This document shows, piece after piece, positions 10,880 to 23,200 of a stretch of DNA of 64,000 bases. Where the stretch lies: positions 868,001 to 932,000 of the forward strand of contig OY756140.1 in NCBI GenBank assembly GCA_963576785.1, given 5' to 3'. A program made the position numbers and the translations under genes. Positions within the stretch are counted from its first letter, which is position 1. Every line of letters starts with the position of its first letter. Source of the DNA: Chlorophyllum brunneum. Its lineage: Eukaryota; Basidiomycota; Agaricomycetes; Agaricales; Agaricaceae. Below the pieces are notes generated by a model. The model was not told where the DNA came from. It saw only the letters and a list, made by a program, of their open reading frames with translations, and did not search any database.

Positions 10880-12778
10880 ATGAGCAGTCGAGTTCGTGAG
10901 TCTTTACGTCTTCCCCCAAACGCGACTTTCGTTCATCCATGCTCCAGAAAAAGGGGCCACTGTTTTCAGGCCCGTAGTCAAAGCGCGATCGCGTGCACCG
11001 ACGACGGCCCCCGGACAGTCTTCGTCAACACCCTCTGACCCTTCAGTAATTCCTGAAACCACCCCAGCGCCTGGTCCTGTGTCTCTCCCCATACCCTCGA
11101 CAGCCGTCCCAGGTCGTGAACCACTGAAACAGGTCCCGCCCTCATACCCCGAGCCCGCTCCAATCCTATCGCAACCACCACCACAGAATGTGGTCCGGCG
11201 ATCACCAGTACTTCCACGGGGAACAAGCATCCCTCCCGCTGTCCTTTCCTCTCATTCTTCCCCCGTCCTCATCAACGCCTCCAATTTTCCGCCCATGCTC
11301 GTCAGCGTCGGACGAGCCACGGTGGACCCAGCCAATGTCTTTAACATGTCTGCTTCTCAGTCAGATGGGCCTCCTATGACTATCCCTCATCCGTACCAAA
11401 TTTCAACATCCCGACTACCCCTGGTGCACCCAGGACCAAGCCAACAAAGTACGGTCGTCTTCACTCCCTCAGGATCTGCTCCAACAGAGGTTACCAATAC
11501 ACTAGTTCCAGCTTCTTCATTTGAAATTATGCATCACGCCTCTGTGTCCGGTCCCTCATCTCATAAACAGCCCCACGGTGTCACAGAGGACAGATGGAGA
11601 CGGAAACGAAGGCTTTCCGATAATGGTAGTGAATTTGAGACGGAGGATGACCCGTCCCCGAGGAAACCTAAATCTCCAAGCGCCACCCCTCGTCAACGGC
11701 GATCTCGTGGACCTTCTCTTCCACCGTACGATCCCCATGCCGATCCTGGTGAAGACATCGATCCCACTGTCATTACAATGGCAACTTTGTGTAGTGACAC
11801 TGGCCAAGGTCGTGTCAGTAGCAAGGCCGCGGAGATCCTAAGTAACCACGCCGCGTGGAAAGCCAGAAATAAGGAAAGACGAGCTCGGATGAGGGTTATG
11901 ATGGAAGCTAAAAAGTATGGTCGAGTGGTTGACGAAGAACTCGAACAGATGAATCCACCATCAAATCCGCCTGCTGAAGGGGAAGACAGGAGCGCTAATG
12001 ACACTGGTTTCTCGGCAGGTGCAAGAACTTCCGGCACAGACGAAGAAACCGGAATTGATTATTCCCAACAAATGGAAACCAGCCGATACAATGTCCAAGT
12101 TCGGATAGGTCCCAATGGCGAGACCATTATCGATGAGGAGTCTCTCGTTGTTGACCGCTCTGAGAACGAAGACACATCTAATTATACGCACGTCGTTGAA
12201 TCCGATCATACGAAATTTGTCAATTCTGGGACATATGGAAAGCGCTACCGCGGTTCGCGATGGAGTGCCGAGGAGACTGAATTATTCTACCATGTGAGCA
12301 AGCTTGGGCGTGTGTTGGAATTTGCTTATCAGCTTCGCAGGCTCTTTCACAATATGGGGAAAACTATGAACTTATTGCCTATGTATTGCCTGGTCGGGAT
12401 CGTAAGTCATGTAAAAACAAATTCAAAGCAGAAGACAAGAAGAACCACGCTCGCATAAATTATTGCCTCAATAACAGGATACCAGTTGGTAAGTCTCAAC
12501 ACCCCTTTCCACAATCAACGACTAGAATGATCAAAAAATCGTGGGTAGATATGAAAACACTAGAACGTATGACGGGAAAGGATTTCTCTGGTCCTGTTCC
12601 AGAGATTCGTGCCCCGCCGCGTCCTCCAGCTACCGAACCTCAACAGGAAAATATCGAGGACACCGGCGCTAGAATAGTAACCAACGCTAAACCAGCCAAA
12701 AAGCGGAGTCAATCCGGAATAGCTGGGCTAGAAGAAGGTGTGGTCATCATTGGCGATGTAGACGCTGTTCTATCTTGA
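10880..12778 (+). CDS. bdp1: BDP1 (TFIIIB B'' subunit), SANT-domain Pol III initiation factor
   Basis: Bdp1 joins TBP and Brf1 to form TFIIIB and recruits RNA polymerase III to tRNA and 5S genes. Exon 1 is only 16 nt (10880-10895, MSSRV); a 52-nt intron ends at 10947. Splicing yields the family N-terminus MSSRVQKGATVFRPVVKAR. A long Pro/Ser-rich region follows. The SANT domain is built over an intron at about 12295-12342: RWSAEETELFYH joins ALSQYGENYELIA, then LPGRDRKSCKNKFKAEDKK. Immediately after it, ARINYCLNNRIP is the classic Bdp1 extension. A final exon ends …GDVDAVLS at 12778. The unspliced reading frame across the SANT intron is misleading because it breaks the domain. It is divergent from the zinc-motif gene, with 174 bp between starts. 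Confidence 0.93.
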
Positions 12779-12991
12779 TGCTTGAATATCTGCTATGATT
12801 ATGCTTTCCTTACCGAATACACCCATCCATTTGAACTGAATCGAATGCTTTTACTTTCCGAACTGGTGTTTGATCATAGGCGGGACAGCCATCTTTAGCA
12901 GCTGACAGAGCACCACATACGTCATTGACCCTCCGACCGCGATATCACTCAGGAGGACGAAGCTTTCCGCTGTGGTTGAAAATACACTTCG

Positions 12992-14183
12992 ATGTCCTCC
13001 AAGATCGTTGTGTGTGGTGCAGGCTTCCTCGGTAAGTTCCTTGCTTGTATTTCATTCACAGTGCAACTAAATGGGAGCCTAGGTTCCAACATTGCCCGCC
13101 AGATCGCCCGCGCACCAACGTTCGATAACATCACACGTCGTGTCCAACTTTCATCCCGCAACCCTCACCCGCTCTATGCCAAGCTTGAAGGAGGGGTTCC
13201 AAGTCATCGCCTTCTTCCACCCATTTCCCTAGACATAACTAAACCTCACACCCTCACCCTCGCCTTCGAGGGTGCCAAGGTTGTAGTATCACTCGTCGGG
13301 TTAATGCACGGTACACCGGAACAGTTTGACGATGTTCAATGGCATGGGGCGGAAAATATCGCTCGGGCTGCAAAACAGGTTGGGGCAAAGCTCATACACT
13401 TTAGTGCAATAGGGGCCGACCCCAAGAGCCATATACCCTATGTCAGGACCAAGGGATTAGCGGAGATGTCGATCTCGGAGATATGTCCGGACGCAACAAT
13501 TATTAGGCCCAGCTTGGTGTTTGGCCCAGAAGATGATTTTTTCAATGTCAATCCCTATATAGTTTCAGCCACTGAGCACTGACTAATAGTTCTGTTCGAC
13601 AGAGGTTTGCAAAGCTAGCGAGGTTTTTACCGTTCTTGCCTGTCTATGGTGGGGGTATAGCACGGTTTCAGCCTGTGTACGTAGGCGATCTGGCACGGGC
13701 GGTCGAAGTTCTCTCGAGATTGGATTTAACCATTGAAAAACAAGTTGCTGGAAAGATTACCGAAGCAGGCGGCCCAGATAGTAAGTACCGATGACTCACC
13801 TTGCGTATCATTCCTGATGGATATCTAGTCTTCACATTCAAACAGCTTATGGAACTCGTGCTCGATTACACACACCACCGCCGACCTATCATTTCATTCC
13901 CTTATGGGTTTGGATTAATGCAAGGTGCCATTCTTGAGAAGCTTCCCCTTAATCTATTTACTATGACTCGAGCTCAGGTGAGAGAATAACGTTCGGTTTT
14001 GACGATTTGCTGTTCATAATGAACCCTGACCGATCTCACAAGGTTGAACAACTCCGAATGGATAACGTCGTTACTGAAGAGGATGGCCCTGACCGGTTCT
14101 CGTTCAAGAACCTGATAGTAGAGGGGTATGACCATTCGCCTTTAAGCTCTCTCCTAGAAATTCTACCTCAATATCTACACTAA
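12992..14183 (+). CDS. COQ11/NDUFA9-like atypical short-chain dehydrogenase (mitochondrial)
   Basis: This is an NAD(P)-binding Rossmann protein of the atypical SDR group that includes yeast Coq11 (coenzyme Q synthome) and complex I NDUFA9. Exon 1 carries the nucleotide-binding loop (KIVVCGAGFLG), interrupted by an intron at about 13032-13082 and resuming SNIARQIA. Further family features: VVVSLVGLMHG, WHGAENIARAAK, IHFSAIGADP, a Y-x3-K-like YVRTKGLAE, IIRPSLVFGPEDDFFN and FQPVYVGDLARA. Exons near 13594, 13829 and 14041 complete it, with stop at 14181-14183 after SSLLEILPQYLH, a C-terminus resembling that of Coq11. Length (roughly 310 residues) fits Coq11-type proteins better than an extended NDUFA9, but I cannot separate the two by eye. 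Confidence 0.82.
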
Positions 14184-14401
14184 GCCTATGTTAAACCTGG
14201 TGAATTACACAGCTATGTGTCCCCTTCCGGTCATCACGGCACTCGGAAGAGGTACCGAGTTCTTTTAGACGCTTATGTAACGCAAGGGTTGCTCTATATT
14301 TATGAGGGACCTGATTTCCGCAAACGCTCCATGTGATCCCCACGCCTATACATGTAGCTCCTCCAAAGCTTTAAAGCTCAGTGATTCTTTGACGACTTTC
14401 A

Positions 14402-16410
14402 GTGATGACCATGACATGCGAAGATCGAGAGCAGAAAGAAGAAGTAGGAACTGCCCAGCCTAAAACATCAACACCCACTGACGAGGGCTCGCGATCCTCG
14501 CACGAAAACCAAGCAGGCGAAAAAGGCGAACCGTCTCAAGTAAATGATGATAAGCACATCTTTACAAAGAAAGAGAAGTGGGCGATTGTTGGAATGATTG
14601 CATTCGCTGCTCTTTTCAGGTGAGCTCTGTCCACTTGCGTATCCAGTGGCCTCACCGCTAACAGAACCTCGTGTCTCGCAGTCCATTAACATCTAATATA
14701 TATTTTCCGGCAATACCGACGTTGACAGTCGTATTTAACAAATCAACAGAACTCATCAATTTGACGGTAAGAACCCGAGCCTACCGTTTCGTGTACTTGT
14801 GGAACCATTTGCTATTCAGGTAACAATGTACATAATACTTCAAGGCCTTGGTGTGTAGCTATACGATCACATAGTTCGGAAACTAACCCCCGATTTAGCG
14901 CCTATGGTATGGGGAACGCTCTCGGACAACGTTGGTAGGCGGCCCATCACAGCCGCTTGCCTCCTCGTACTTTCGTTATCATGCGTTGGATTGGCACTGG
15001 TCCCGACTTCAGCTTATTGGCTCCTCATGGTATTACGGTGTTTACAGTCCACCGGGTCCGCGAGTACTATCGCCATTGGCGCTGGCGTCATATCTGATAT
15101 CTCCACGCCTGAAGAACGCGGAGGATTTTTCGGGTTTTTTATCCTCGGACCAATGGTTGGACCTGCCATTGGTCCCGTAATTGGTGGTGCATTGGCGCAG
15201 GGCCTGGGTTGGAGGTTCGTTTAGTATTTTTCCTGGAACACTTTGCCCACGCAGCTCCCTAGGTCAATATTCTGGTTTTTGTGTATCGCCGCAACGTTAT
15301 GTCTTGTCATAATCATAATGTGGGTCTTACTGATCATCCTCTTACACCTATCGTCAATAAATTTGTCCAGCATCATGCCGGAAACGCTTACCGTCGTCCG
15401 ACACAAAAAAAACAAGCTCTCGAGAATTTTTTACACGCCAGTTTTACCAGTTGTCGGACGGAAGAAAAAAGGTGCTGTTACTAGTCAATCACAAGACCTT
15501 CCCCGGAAAAAGTCATTCCAGAATCCACTCAAGCTCTTCACAAGGCTAGACATTGTGCTCTTACTCATCGTTAATGCTCTTATATGTTCCGTTTTCTACG
15601 GCGTTGTCGCATCCATATCCACGCTGTTCGATAGAACGTATGACTTCCTGGATGTGACAGAGATTGGATTGTGTTTTCTGGCTCTTGGGGGCGGAATGGG
15701 TATCGGTAGCTCCGTTAATGGGAAGTTACTGGATAAGTGGTTTGAAGCAGAGAAGAGGCGGTTTGCTGAAAGGTTGTCAACAGACACTGAGCAGCCAGTT
15801 GATATGAGGGATATTACCAAGAACCCTGATTTTCCTTTGGAGCGAGTGAGTCCATCAAATCTCAGTGCCTCTATCAATGCTGATGACAACTGGATATCCA
15901 GGCCCGCCTTGGCTTCATCCCCACTCTCATTATCCTCCTTGCTGGCTGCACCGCAGGTTACGGGTGGGCACTTCAGAAGCGTGCGAACATCGCTGGACCC
16001 CTCATCCTCCAGATCATCAGTGAGTACGGTCATGGTACACCAGGAATGAGAATAGGTATAAACAGATTTCCAGTTGGATATTTGTGCATGGCCATTATGA
16101 ATGGCTCATCTACAATCATGATTGACCTCGCTCCTGGTCAGGGTTCTGCAGTCACAGCCTGTGTCAGTCCCTCGCCGCGTTTCATCAAAGACCTACTCAC
16201 ATACACACACAGAATAATCTCGTCCGATGCCTCCTGAGTGCTGTCGTCGTATCAGTCATTGAACCGATTTTCGACGCTATTGGCGTTGGTTGGACATACG
16301 TCTTGTTGACCGGGATGACCTTGTTATCCTTGCCTGTGATATTTTTAGAACTGAAATTAGGCCCCAAAATTAGGAAGAAACGTCTAGATGTCGCGGCGGA
16401 AACGAATTAG
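14402..16410 (+). CDS. Major facilitator superfamily transporter, DHA1-type
   Basis: A plasma-membrane proton antiporter of the 12-helix drug:H+ antiporter-1 type. After an acidic, Lys-rich cytosolic N-terminus (FTKKEKWAIVG), TM1 is IVGMIAFAALF joined to SPLTSNIYFPAIPTL. The MFS loop 2-3 signature follows: MVWGTLSDNVGRRP. TM4-TM5 contain the antiporter motif region (LGPMVGPAIGPVIGGALAQ). A long, Lys-rich central loop lies between the two halves. The second half is split by a short intron ending at about 15902; splicing gives ARLGFIPTLIILLAGC and then GYLCMAIMNGSS. The final exon ends in a basic tail, VAAETN, at 16410. Substrate is unknown. At least eight exons. An alternative start four codons on (MTMTCED) cannot be excluded. 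Confidence 0.87.
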
Positions 16411-16903
16411 AATGGCAGGGAGGGATGCACAAATGACATCTCATGATTATCATGAACATTTTTCTGCACTTTGGGAGATGGTTATCGTTACAGCTTGTCT
16501 ACTGTAGCATCTTCGTGTATCATAATTTCATATCGGACTCAAAAACTGTCTGAGCCCGGCTTCACTGCCCTTGACATTAACTTTGTTACTATTGGGTTAA
16601 TGCTCAGTACCTAGTGCCCAACGCCCAGCGCTAACCTTGTGGGCTCCACTCTCATTTCCGTTGGTAGGTTTGCTCTCTTTTTGCCCTGATATTCCGAGGT
16701 CTAACTGCCCAGACACGCCGTTTGTCCATAAACGCACCGGAACTAAAGTCTCCTTAACGATATTATTCATTGACAATCTGACCTGTCTACGAACATCCTC
16801 CACCCCTTTGGAAATTGATCGGTCCCGTGGGCAAAGAGACAGGATGCAGCACTTGAAGCACCCGAGAATACCTTTGTAACTTGAATCTTCTTCGACTATT
16901 ATC
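16411..16903. other. Convergent intergenic region, nothing recognised
   Basis: About 490 bp between the MFS stop and the OYE stop, which are convergent. Short overlapping frames exist on both strands around 16600-16950 but carry no motif and no splice support. Likely 3' UTRs plus spacer. Confidence 0.4.
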
Positions 16904-18542
16904 CTACCGACCGGGTGCTGGTCTCGGCGTAAACTCTGACCATGCTCGTTCATATTGATTTGCAGGCTTGATATTGGCTCCGAGCTTTTGAGCAGCGTGC
17001 AACGGCCAGTGGGGATTCCTCAGAAGCGCCCTCGCTAACAGTATAGTATCGGCCTTTCCCTCCTTTAAATACGATTCGGCTTGCTCAGGATCTGTGATGA
17101 GTCCGACGGTTCCGATGAGGAGATGTGGCAATACTCTCTTTAGCTCGGCGGCAAAAGGAACCTGAAGAAACATTTCAATGGGTGCGCGTTTCGAAGGTCA
17201 AGGGTACCCACCTGGTATCCAGGCTCAGCCGCAATTGCTTGTGCAGCCCAATTGCCGCCTGAGCTACAGTCGATCAGGTCAACACCTAGATCCTGTAGCC
17301 GAGCTGCGAGGAGTTTACTCTGTCCGATACCCCATTGTAACCATTCACCGTCTATGTTCTGCTCCGGTCCTTCGGCCCAATCGGTGGCACTGATGCGGAC
17401 AAACAGGGGCTTCGTAGGCCAAGCCTCTCGCAGCCTCTGAATTAGTGTGCTGATAAATCGAAGGCGGTTCTCTAGAGGTTGACCTCCATACATGTCGCTG
17501 CGGGTATTGGAGAGGGGCGAAACGAACGAGTGGAGGAGATAGCCATGTGCGGCGTGAACCTCGATGAAGTCGACTTATCGGAACACCTGAGAGAAGTTGG
17601 CCGGAAAAAAAAAGAATACTCACACCCTGCCTTCTCTGCGCGCTTTGCAGACTCTACGAAAGAGCTTATGACTTTGTTCATGTCGTTCTCGGTCATCTCC
17701 TTTGGATCCGGAAAGCTTCCGTCTTTGAATGACAAGTCGCTAGGCCCGTAGACTTGTACAAAACATGGGTCAGCAAGGCAACCAGGGTATGGTATGGAGT
17801 GGAGCACAAGAGTACCTTCGGCAGGCCAACCATTTTCTTCTTCGGTAGCAACGAAGGGAGCGCCTTTTCCAGCGCGTCTTTGGATCCAAGGGGCATGGGT
17901 GGACGCTTTCCGACCCGCGTGGGCCAGTTGTATACCGATTTTCGTGCCTTGCGCGTGGACAAAAGAAACGATCCGCTTGAGAGGTTCAATCTGTGTGTCG
18001 GTCCATAGTCCCTATTGTTCAAAATCAGAAAGTGCGCACTGAAGCAAAGACGTTACAAACCGCATCTTCAGGTGCAATTCTTCCTTCTGGAACGACAGAA
18101 GTGGCTTCTACGATGATTGCGCCCACACCCCTTGTAGCAAATCCCTAGACAACGGTACTCTCAATATCGACAGTATCTATAGGACTATGCCCGCCTTACT
18201 CCAAGGTGGACAAGATGCCAATCGGTTGCGTGACCATTGTCGGAACTATATTGACACATGGGAGACTATAAATCACTCACTCAACGTCGATGAACCCTTT
18301 CGAAGAATGGTAGTACCCACCGCCCAAATTCTGTTTTTAAAAGTAGTTCCTCTGATTGTCAGAGGTTTGAAAAGCATGGGTACCTCTGCATCCTGACAAC
18401 CGTAGGTCTTGTAGTCAGTCGAGTGGCATACAGTGGGAGGATGACGACATACAGAATGCCACGGGGTACCAATACCAGGTTCATTCAAAGGATAAAACTC
18501 CTTCGCGCCTGGTACGGCCTTGTTAACCAGATCGGGCTGCAT
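16904..18542 (-). CDS. NADPH:flavin oxidoreductase, YqjM-type old yellow enzyme
   Basis: An FMN-dependent ene-reductase with a TIM barrel, reducing activated C=C bonds with NADPH. The start at 18542 (MQPDLVNKAVPGAKEF) leads to a junction at about 18456/18400 (HS to DAEVPMLFKPLTI). Splicing at about 18325 gives NRIWASPMCQYSSDNG, which carries the redox-tuning Cys typical of the YqjM/class II branch, then DWHLVHLGG. Further exons give VGAIIVEATSV, GIQLAHAGRKAS, the substrate-anion-binding pair in EVHAAHGYLLHSF, SPLSNTRSDMYGG, and phosphate-loop residues near GTVGLITDP and LLARALLRNPHWP. The stop is at 16904-16906. About seven exons. It is divergent from the neighbouring fructosamine-3-kinase-like gene (233 bp apart). 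Substrate is unknown. Confidence 0.9.
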
Positions 18543-18775
18543 CGCTCAGCTTCAAAGACCTAGCAACCCATAGTGAACTGAGCAACTTGGCTTTATATGC
18601 GCGAAGGGACTCTGGAGTTTGTCAGCATGGGACGGAAAATCGCCATTTGGTTGGGAATTCACTTGATGCACCCGGACCGGTTAGAAGAGATCACTGACGT
18701 CAGTGTCACGGTCAAGATAACTATGCAACTGCCCGGGAACAGCCCTCACAGTTCCCTCATTCCTCCCATGGTCAA

Positions 18776-19946
18776 ATGGCGAGGTCACTGCCTGAATTCT
18801 TTCTCAGGGAATTGAAAGGTATCAATCCGAATGCCGATTTTAGTGGCAGTCCCCCGAAAATACTGTCTTCCACTGGCCAAAATTATTTCGTTAAATCGGG
18901 TTCGACTTCGGAAACCGAGCAATTCGTGGGGGAGGCGCAATCGCTCGAGGCCATAAACACCGCGGCGCCTGGACTTGCACCGAAAGTCCTTACTTATGGC
19001 AACGATGAAAATGGAAAGCCTTTCTTCATCTCGGAATACAAGAACATGACAGGATTGTCTTCGGGAGTCGCTGATATTCTAGCAACGAGATTGGCGACAG
19101 AGTTACATCAATACAAGAGCCAGAGGGGCTTCGGATTTGAGGTTCCCACCTTTTGTGGGCCAACACGGCAAACGAATGGGTGGTATGAAACCTGGGAACG
19201 GTGTTACGATAGATTGATTGAGAATTTGTTGGATGGTCTATCCAAGCGACGTTACGATCACTTAGTGGACATAGGCGAAAAGGTTCGAAAAGAGTGCGTC
19301 TCATTTCTTGCGACGGATGATACCAGAGCTGACTCGGACGGGTGGGACATGTATTAGGGTGATCCCCAAGTTACTTGGTATGGTTACAGTCCAGGTCGTT
19401 GAGTATCAATCTCACCGTCCTTTCAGGTCACCTCAATGTCCAACCCGTGTTGTTGCATGGGGACCTTTGGGTCTGCACATGGCTTTCCTTTTGGATTTGA
19501 CACAGGCTGATGATCTTCGTTCAGAGTGGGAATGTGGGCGTTGACTCCTCGACAGGTCAACCCATCATATTCGATCCATCGTCGTACTATGGTCACAACG
19601 AAGCGGAGTAAGCCTATTTTCCGTAACGGTAGGGAGGTCAGCTAACTTGCCTCGTCAAGTCTTGCCATCGCTCGTATGTTTGGGGGGTTTCCGCGGTCTT
19701 TCTATGAGACATACCACAAATATCACCCGAAGACAGAACCTGTATCTCAGTATCATCTGAGGGCAGAACTATATGAGTTGTATCATTACCTCAACCACAC
19801 ACTCTTATTTGGAGTAAGTTGTTCAATCGGTTTAGATAAAAGCTTGGGTTGATGACGTGTTTTAGGGAGGATACACAAAGGGTGCGGAGAAAATCATGAA
19901 CAATTTACTTTCAATGCCATATGAGTTCGGTAACAAATTTCAATGA
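18776..19946 (+). CDS. Fructosamine-3-kinase-like protein-repair kinase
   Basis: FN3K-family kinases phosphorylate ketosamines or ribulosamines on glycated proteins, so the adduct falls off. The start at 18776 (MARSLPEFFLREL) precedes an N-lobe with GQNYFVKSGS (ATP-site Lys) and EFVGEAQSLEAI. The hinge and C-lobe hold FISEYKNM, ELHQYKSQRGFGF and NGWYETWERCYDRLIENL. Catalytic-loop exons need splicing at about 19502-19525: VLLHGDLW joins SGNVGVD, giving the invariant HGDLWSGN. The metal-binding IIFDPSSYYGHNEAD follows, then LAIARMFGGFP. The last exon ends EFGNKFQ at 19946. The size (roughly 320 residues) matches the family. Five exons or so; no broken motif was seen. Confidence 0.88.
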
Positions 19947-20205
19947 GGTACACGGATGGGCGGTAGCGAAGGCAGTATTTGTCCTTGTGGACGTGTCGGA
20001 TGACTTTACGTTCAATAACAACAAATAAAGCTTGGTCACTCACCTTCGTCTTTGACGGTGACCGTGTCTGGAGACCGTCTGAACAATCCGCCATTCCTAG
20101 TTGCCAGTCCCGTCCAGCATAGCGTTAACCTTATCAAACATTCACGAGAATTTGGACGGCTTTAAAAACCCGGTATCCGCTCATTAGATTTTGAAACTCA
20201 CCTTG

Positions 20206-23200
20206 ATGGAAATGAGCCAAGGTATGGTATATGTGCTGAGTTTGCCTCATTTTTACTTAAAATCTGTCGAGATTACAATGCAACGCAAGAGACTTACGAT
20301 TATGAGGACCCGAACTATGGTGGAGAAGAGGAGGATGGCTATGAGGAGATCACGCAGGAGGATTGCTGGACGGTCATTTCGAGTTTTTTTGAGCAGAAGG
20401 GACTTGTGCGTCAACAGCTCGACTCGTTCGATGAGTTTGTCCAGAATACCATGCAAGAGCTAGTGGACGAGAATTCAGATCTCATTCTGGACCAAGCAGA
20501 CCAGCACACCGGGCATGAAACAGACATGACCCGTCGTTATGAGATCAAGTTTGGCCAAATCTACCTTTCTCGACCCACTGTCACGGAGGCAGACGGTTCC
20601 GTCGTACCTGTATTCCCTCAAGAAGCTCGACTGCGAAATCTCACTTACTCAGCGCCGTTATATATTGAAATGCGCAAACGTGTTATGGTGGGGCGTGAGG
20701 ACCCTGACACACCTGGTGAGATCGCTTGGGAGGCAGAGAGGGAAGACCATCCAGATGATGCGACGAAAGTTTGGATCGGCAAGGTGAGCCGCGCATCCTC
20801 TACACAGCATGTACAAGAGATGATGTTTGTCCGTCAGGTGCCTATCATGCTCCGGTCAACTTTCTGTATTCTCCGGGGGCTCCAAGATCAGGACCTGTAC
20901 GACCTCAACGAATGCCCTTACGATTCTGGAGGGTACTTTATCATTAACGGATCCGAAAAAGTTTTGATTGCTCAAGAGCGCATGGCAACGAATCATGTCT
21001 ATGTTTTCGCCAAAGCCCAGCCCTCACCTATCAATTTTCTTGCTGAAATTCGCAGTGCAGTTGAGAAGGGGGGGAAGACGATCAGCCAGTTCCAAGTAAA
21101 GATGTTTCACAGGAATCAGGAGCGCACGGTGAGTTATCCGTGGCTGGATATTGTAATCTCTATTGATGGGGGTTTCTAGATGGGCAATGTCATGAAAGCT
21201 ACGATACCTTACATCAAAGTTGACATTCCCATCTGGGTTGTCTTCCGAGGTCTCGGTGTCATTTCTGATCGTGATATCCTTGAGCACATTTGTTACGACA
21301 TGCAAGACGCGCAGATGTTGGAGATGCTCAAACCCTGTATAGATGATGGTTTCGTAATCCAGGACCGGGAAGTTGCCCTCGACTTCATTGGTAACCGTGG
21401 TACAACAACTGGTCTGTCCCGTGAGCGCCGTATCCGTTATGCTCAAGAAATTTTGCAAAAGGAGATGTTACCACATGTTTCCATGGCAGAGGGTTCAGAG
21501 TCAAAAAAGGCTTACTTCTTTGGTTATATGATCCACCGATTGCTCCTCGCTGCCTTGGAACGACGAGAGCTGGACGATCGCGATCACTTTGGGAAGAAGC
21601 GCCTTGATTTAGCCGGTCCCCTCCTTGCTAATCTCTTTCGGATGCTCTTCCGGAAGTTGACCAAGGATGTATATCGGTACCTTCAGAAGGTGCTGTTCTT
21701 TGGTTCACTGTTACGCAATAAGAACTAATTCCAGATTTTCAGTGTGTCGAGACTCACAAGGAGTTTAACCTTGCCCTTGCCGTCAAACACCAGACTATTA
21801 CCAATGGCCTCAAGTATTCTTTGGCCACTGGAAATTGGGGAGATCAAAAAAAGTCGATGTCGTCCAAGGCAGGCGTCTCCCAAGTCCTTAACCGGTACAC
21901 ATATGCATCCACTCTCTCCCATTTGCGTCGCTGTAACACTCCTCTTGGCCGAGAAGGCAAAATTGCCAAGCCCCGTCAACTTCACAATACCCACTGGGGC
22001 ATGGTGTGCCCTGCGGAGACACCAGAAGGTCAAGCCTGTGGACTTGTCAAGAACCTCGCACTTATGTCCTGTATTTCCGTCGGTTCGTACTCTGCTCCTG
22101 TCATTGAGTTTTTGGAGGAGTGGGGTCTCGAGTCTTTGGAAGAAAACGCACACTCCACGTCGCCCTGTACGAAGGTTTTTGTCAATGGTGTCTGGATGGG
22201 TGTACATCGTGACCCAGCCAACCTGGTCAAAACCATCAAGAAACTGAGGCGGAAGGACGATATCAGTCCTGAAGTCTCAGTCGTACGTGATATTCGGGAG
22301 AAAGAACTCAGGATTTACACCGATGCAGGCCGTGTGTGTCGACCGCTCTTCATCGTGGAGAATCAGCAATTGCTTCTAGGCAAGAGACATATTCGATGGT
22401 TGAACAAGGGCTACGACGACGAGGGTAACGAGCACAAGTGGGAGCAGTTAATTAAGGGTGGTGTCATCGAGTTGCTGGATGCCGAAGAAGAAGAGACTGT
22501 CATGATTTCAATGACTCCGGAAGATTTGGAAAATTCCCGTCTCCAAGCTGCTGGTGTTGACCCTCATGCGAATGATGGTGATTTCGATCCTGCAGCACGT
22601 CTCAAAGCCGGCACACATGCCCATACCTGGACGCACTGTGAAATCCACCCGAGTATGATCCTCGGTATTTGCGCCAGTATCATCCCTTTCCCTGATCACA
22701 ACCAAGTGAGTTCTTGTTCGCTTCTAGATGGTGAAGATGAAACCTTACTCTGATCTAGTCTCCTCGCAACACATACCAGTCTGCCATGGGTAAACAAGCC
22801 ATGGGCATTTACCTGACCAACTTCTTGATCCGCATGGATACCATGGCTAACATTCTCTATTATCCCCAAAAGCCTCTTGCTACCACCCGCTCCATGGAAT
22901 ATCTCAAGTTCCGTGAGCTACCCGCCGGTCAGAATGCCATTGTCGCTATCTTGTGCTACAGCGGGTACAACCAGGAGGATTCCGTCATCATGAACCAGAG
23001 TTCCATCGATCGTGGTCTCTTCCGCAGTATCTACTATCGAAGTTACATGGACCTGGAGAAGAAGAGCGGTATCCAACAATTGGAAGAGTTTGAGAAGCCG
23101 ACACGGGAAACTACGCTTCGTATGAAGCATGGCACCTACGACAAACTGGAGGATGATGGTTTGATCGCACCCGGCACTGGTGTTCGTGGAGAGGATATTA

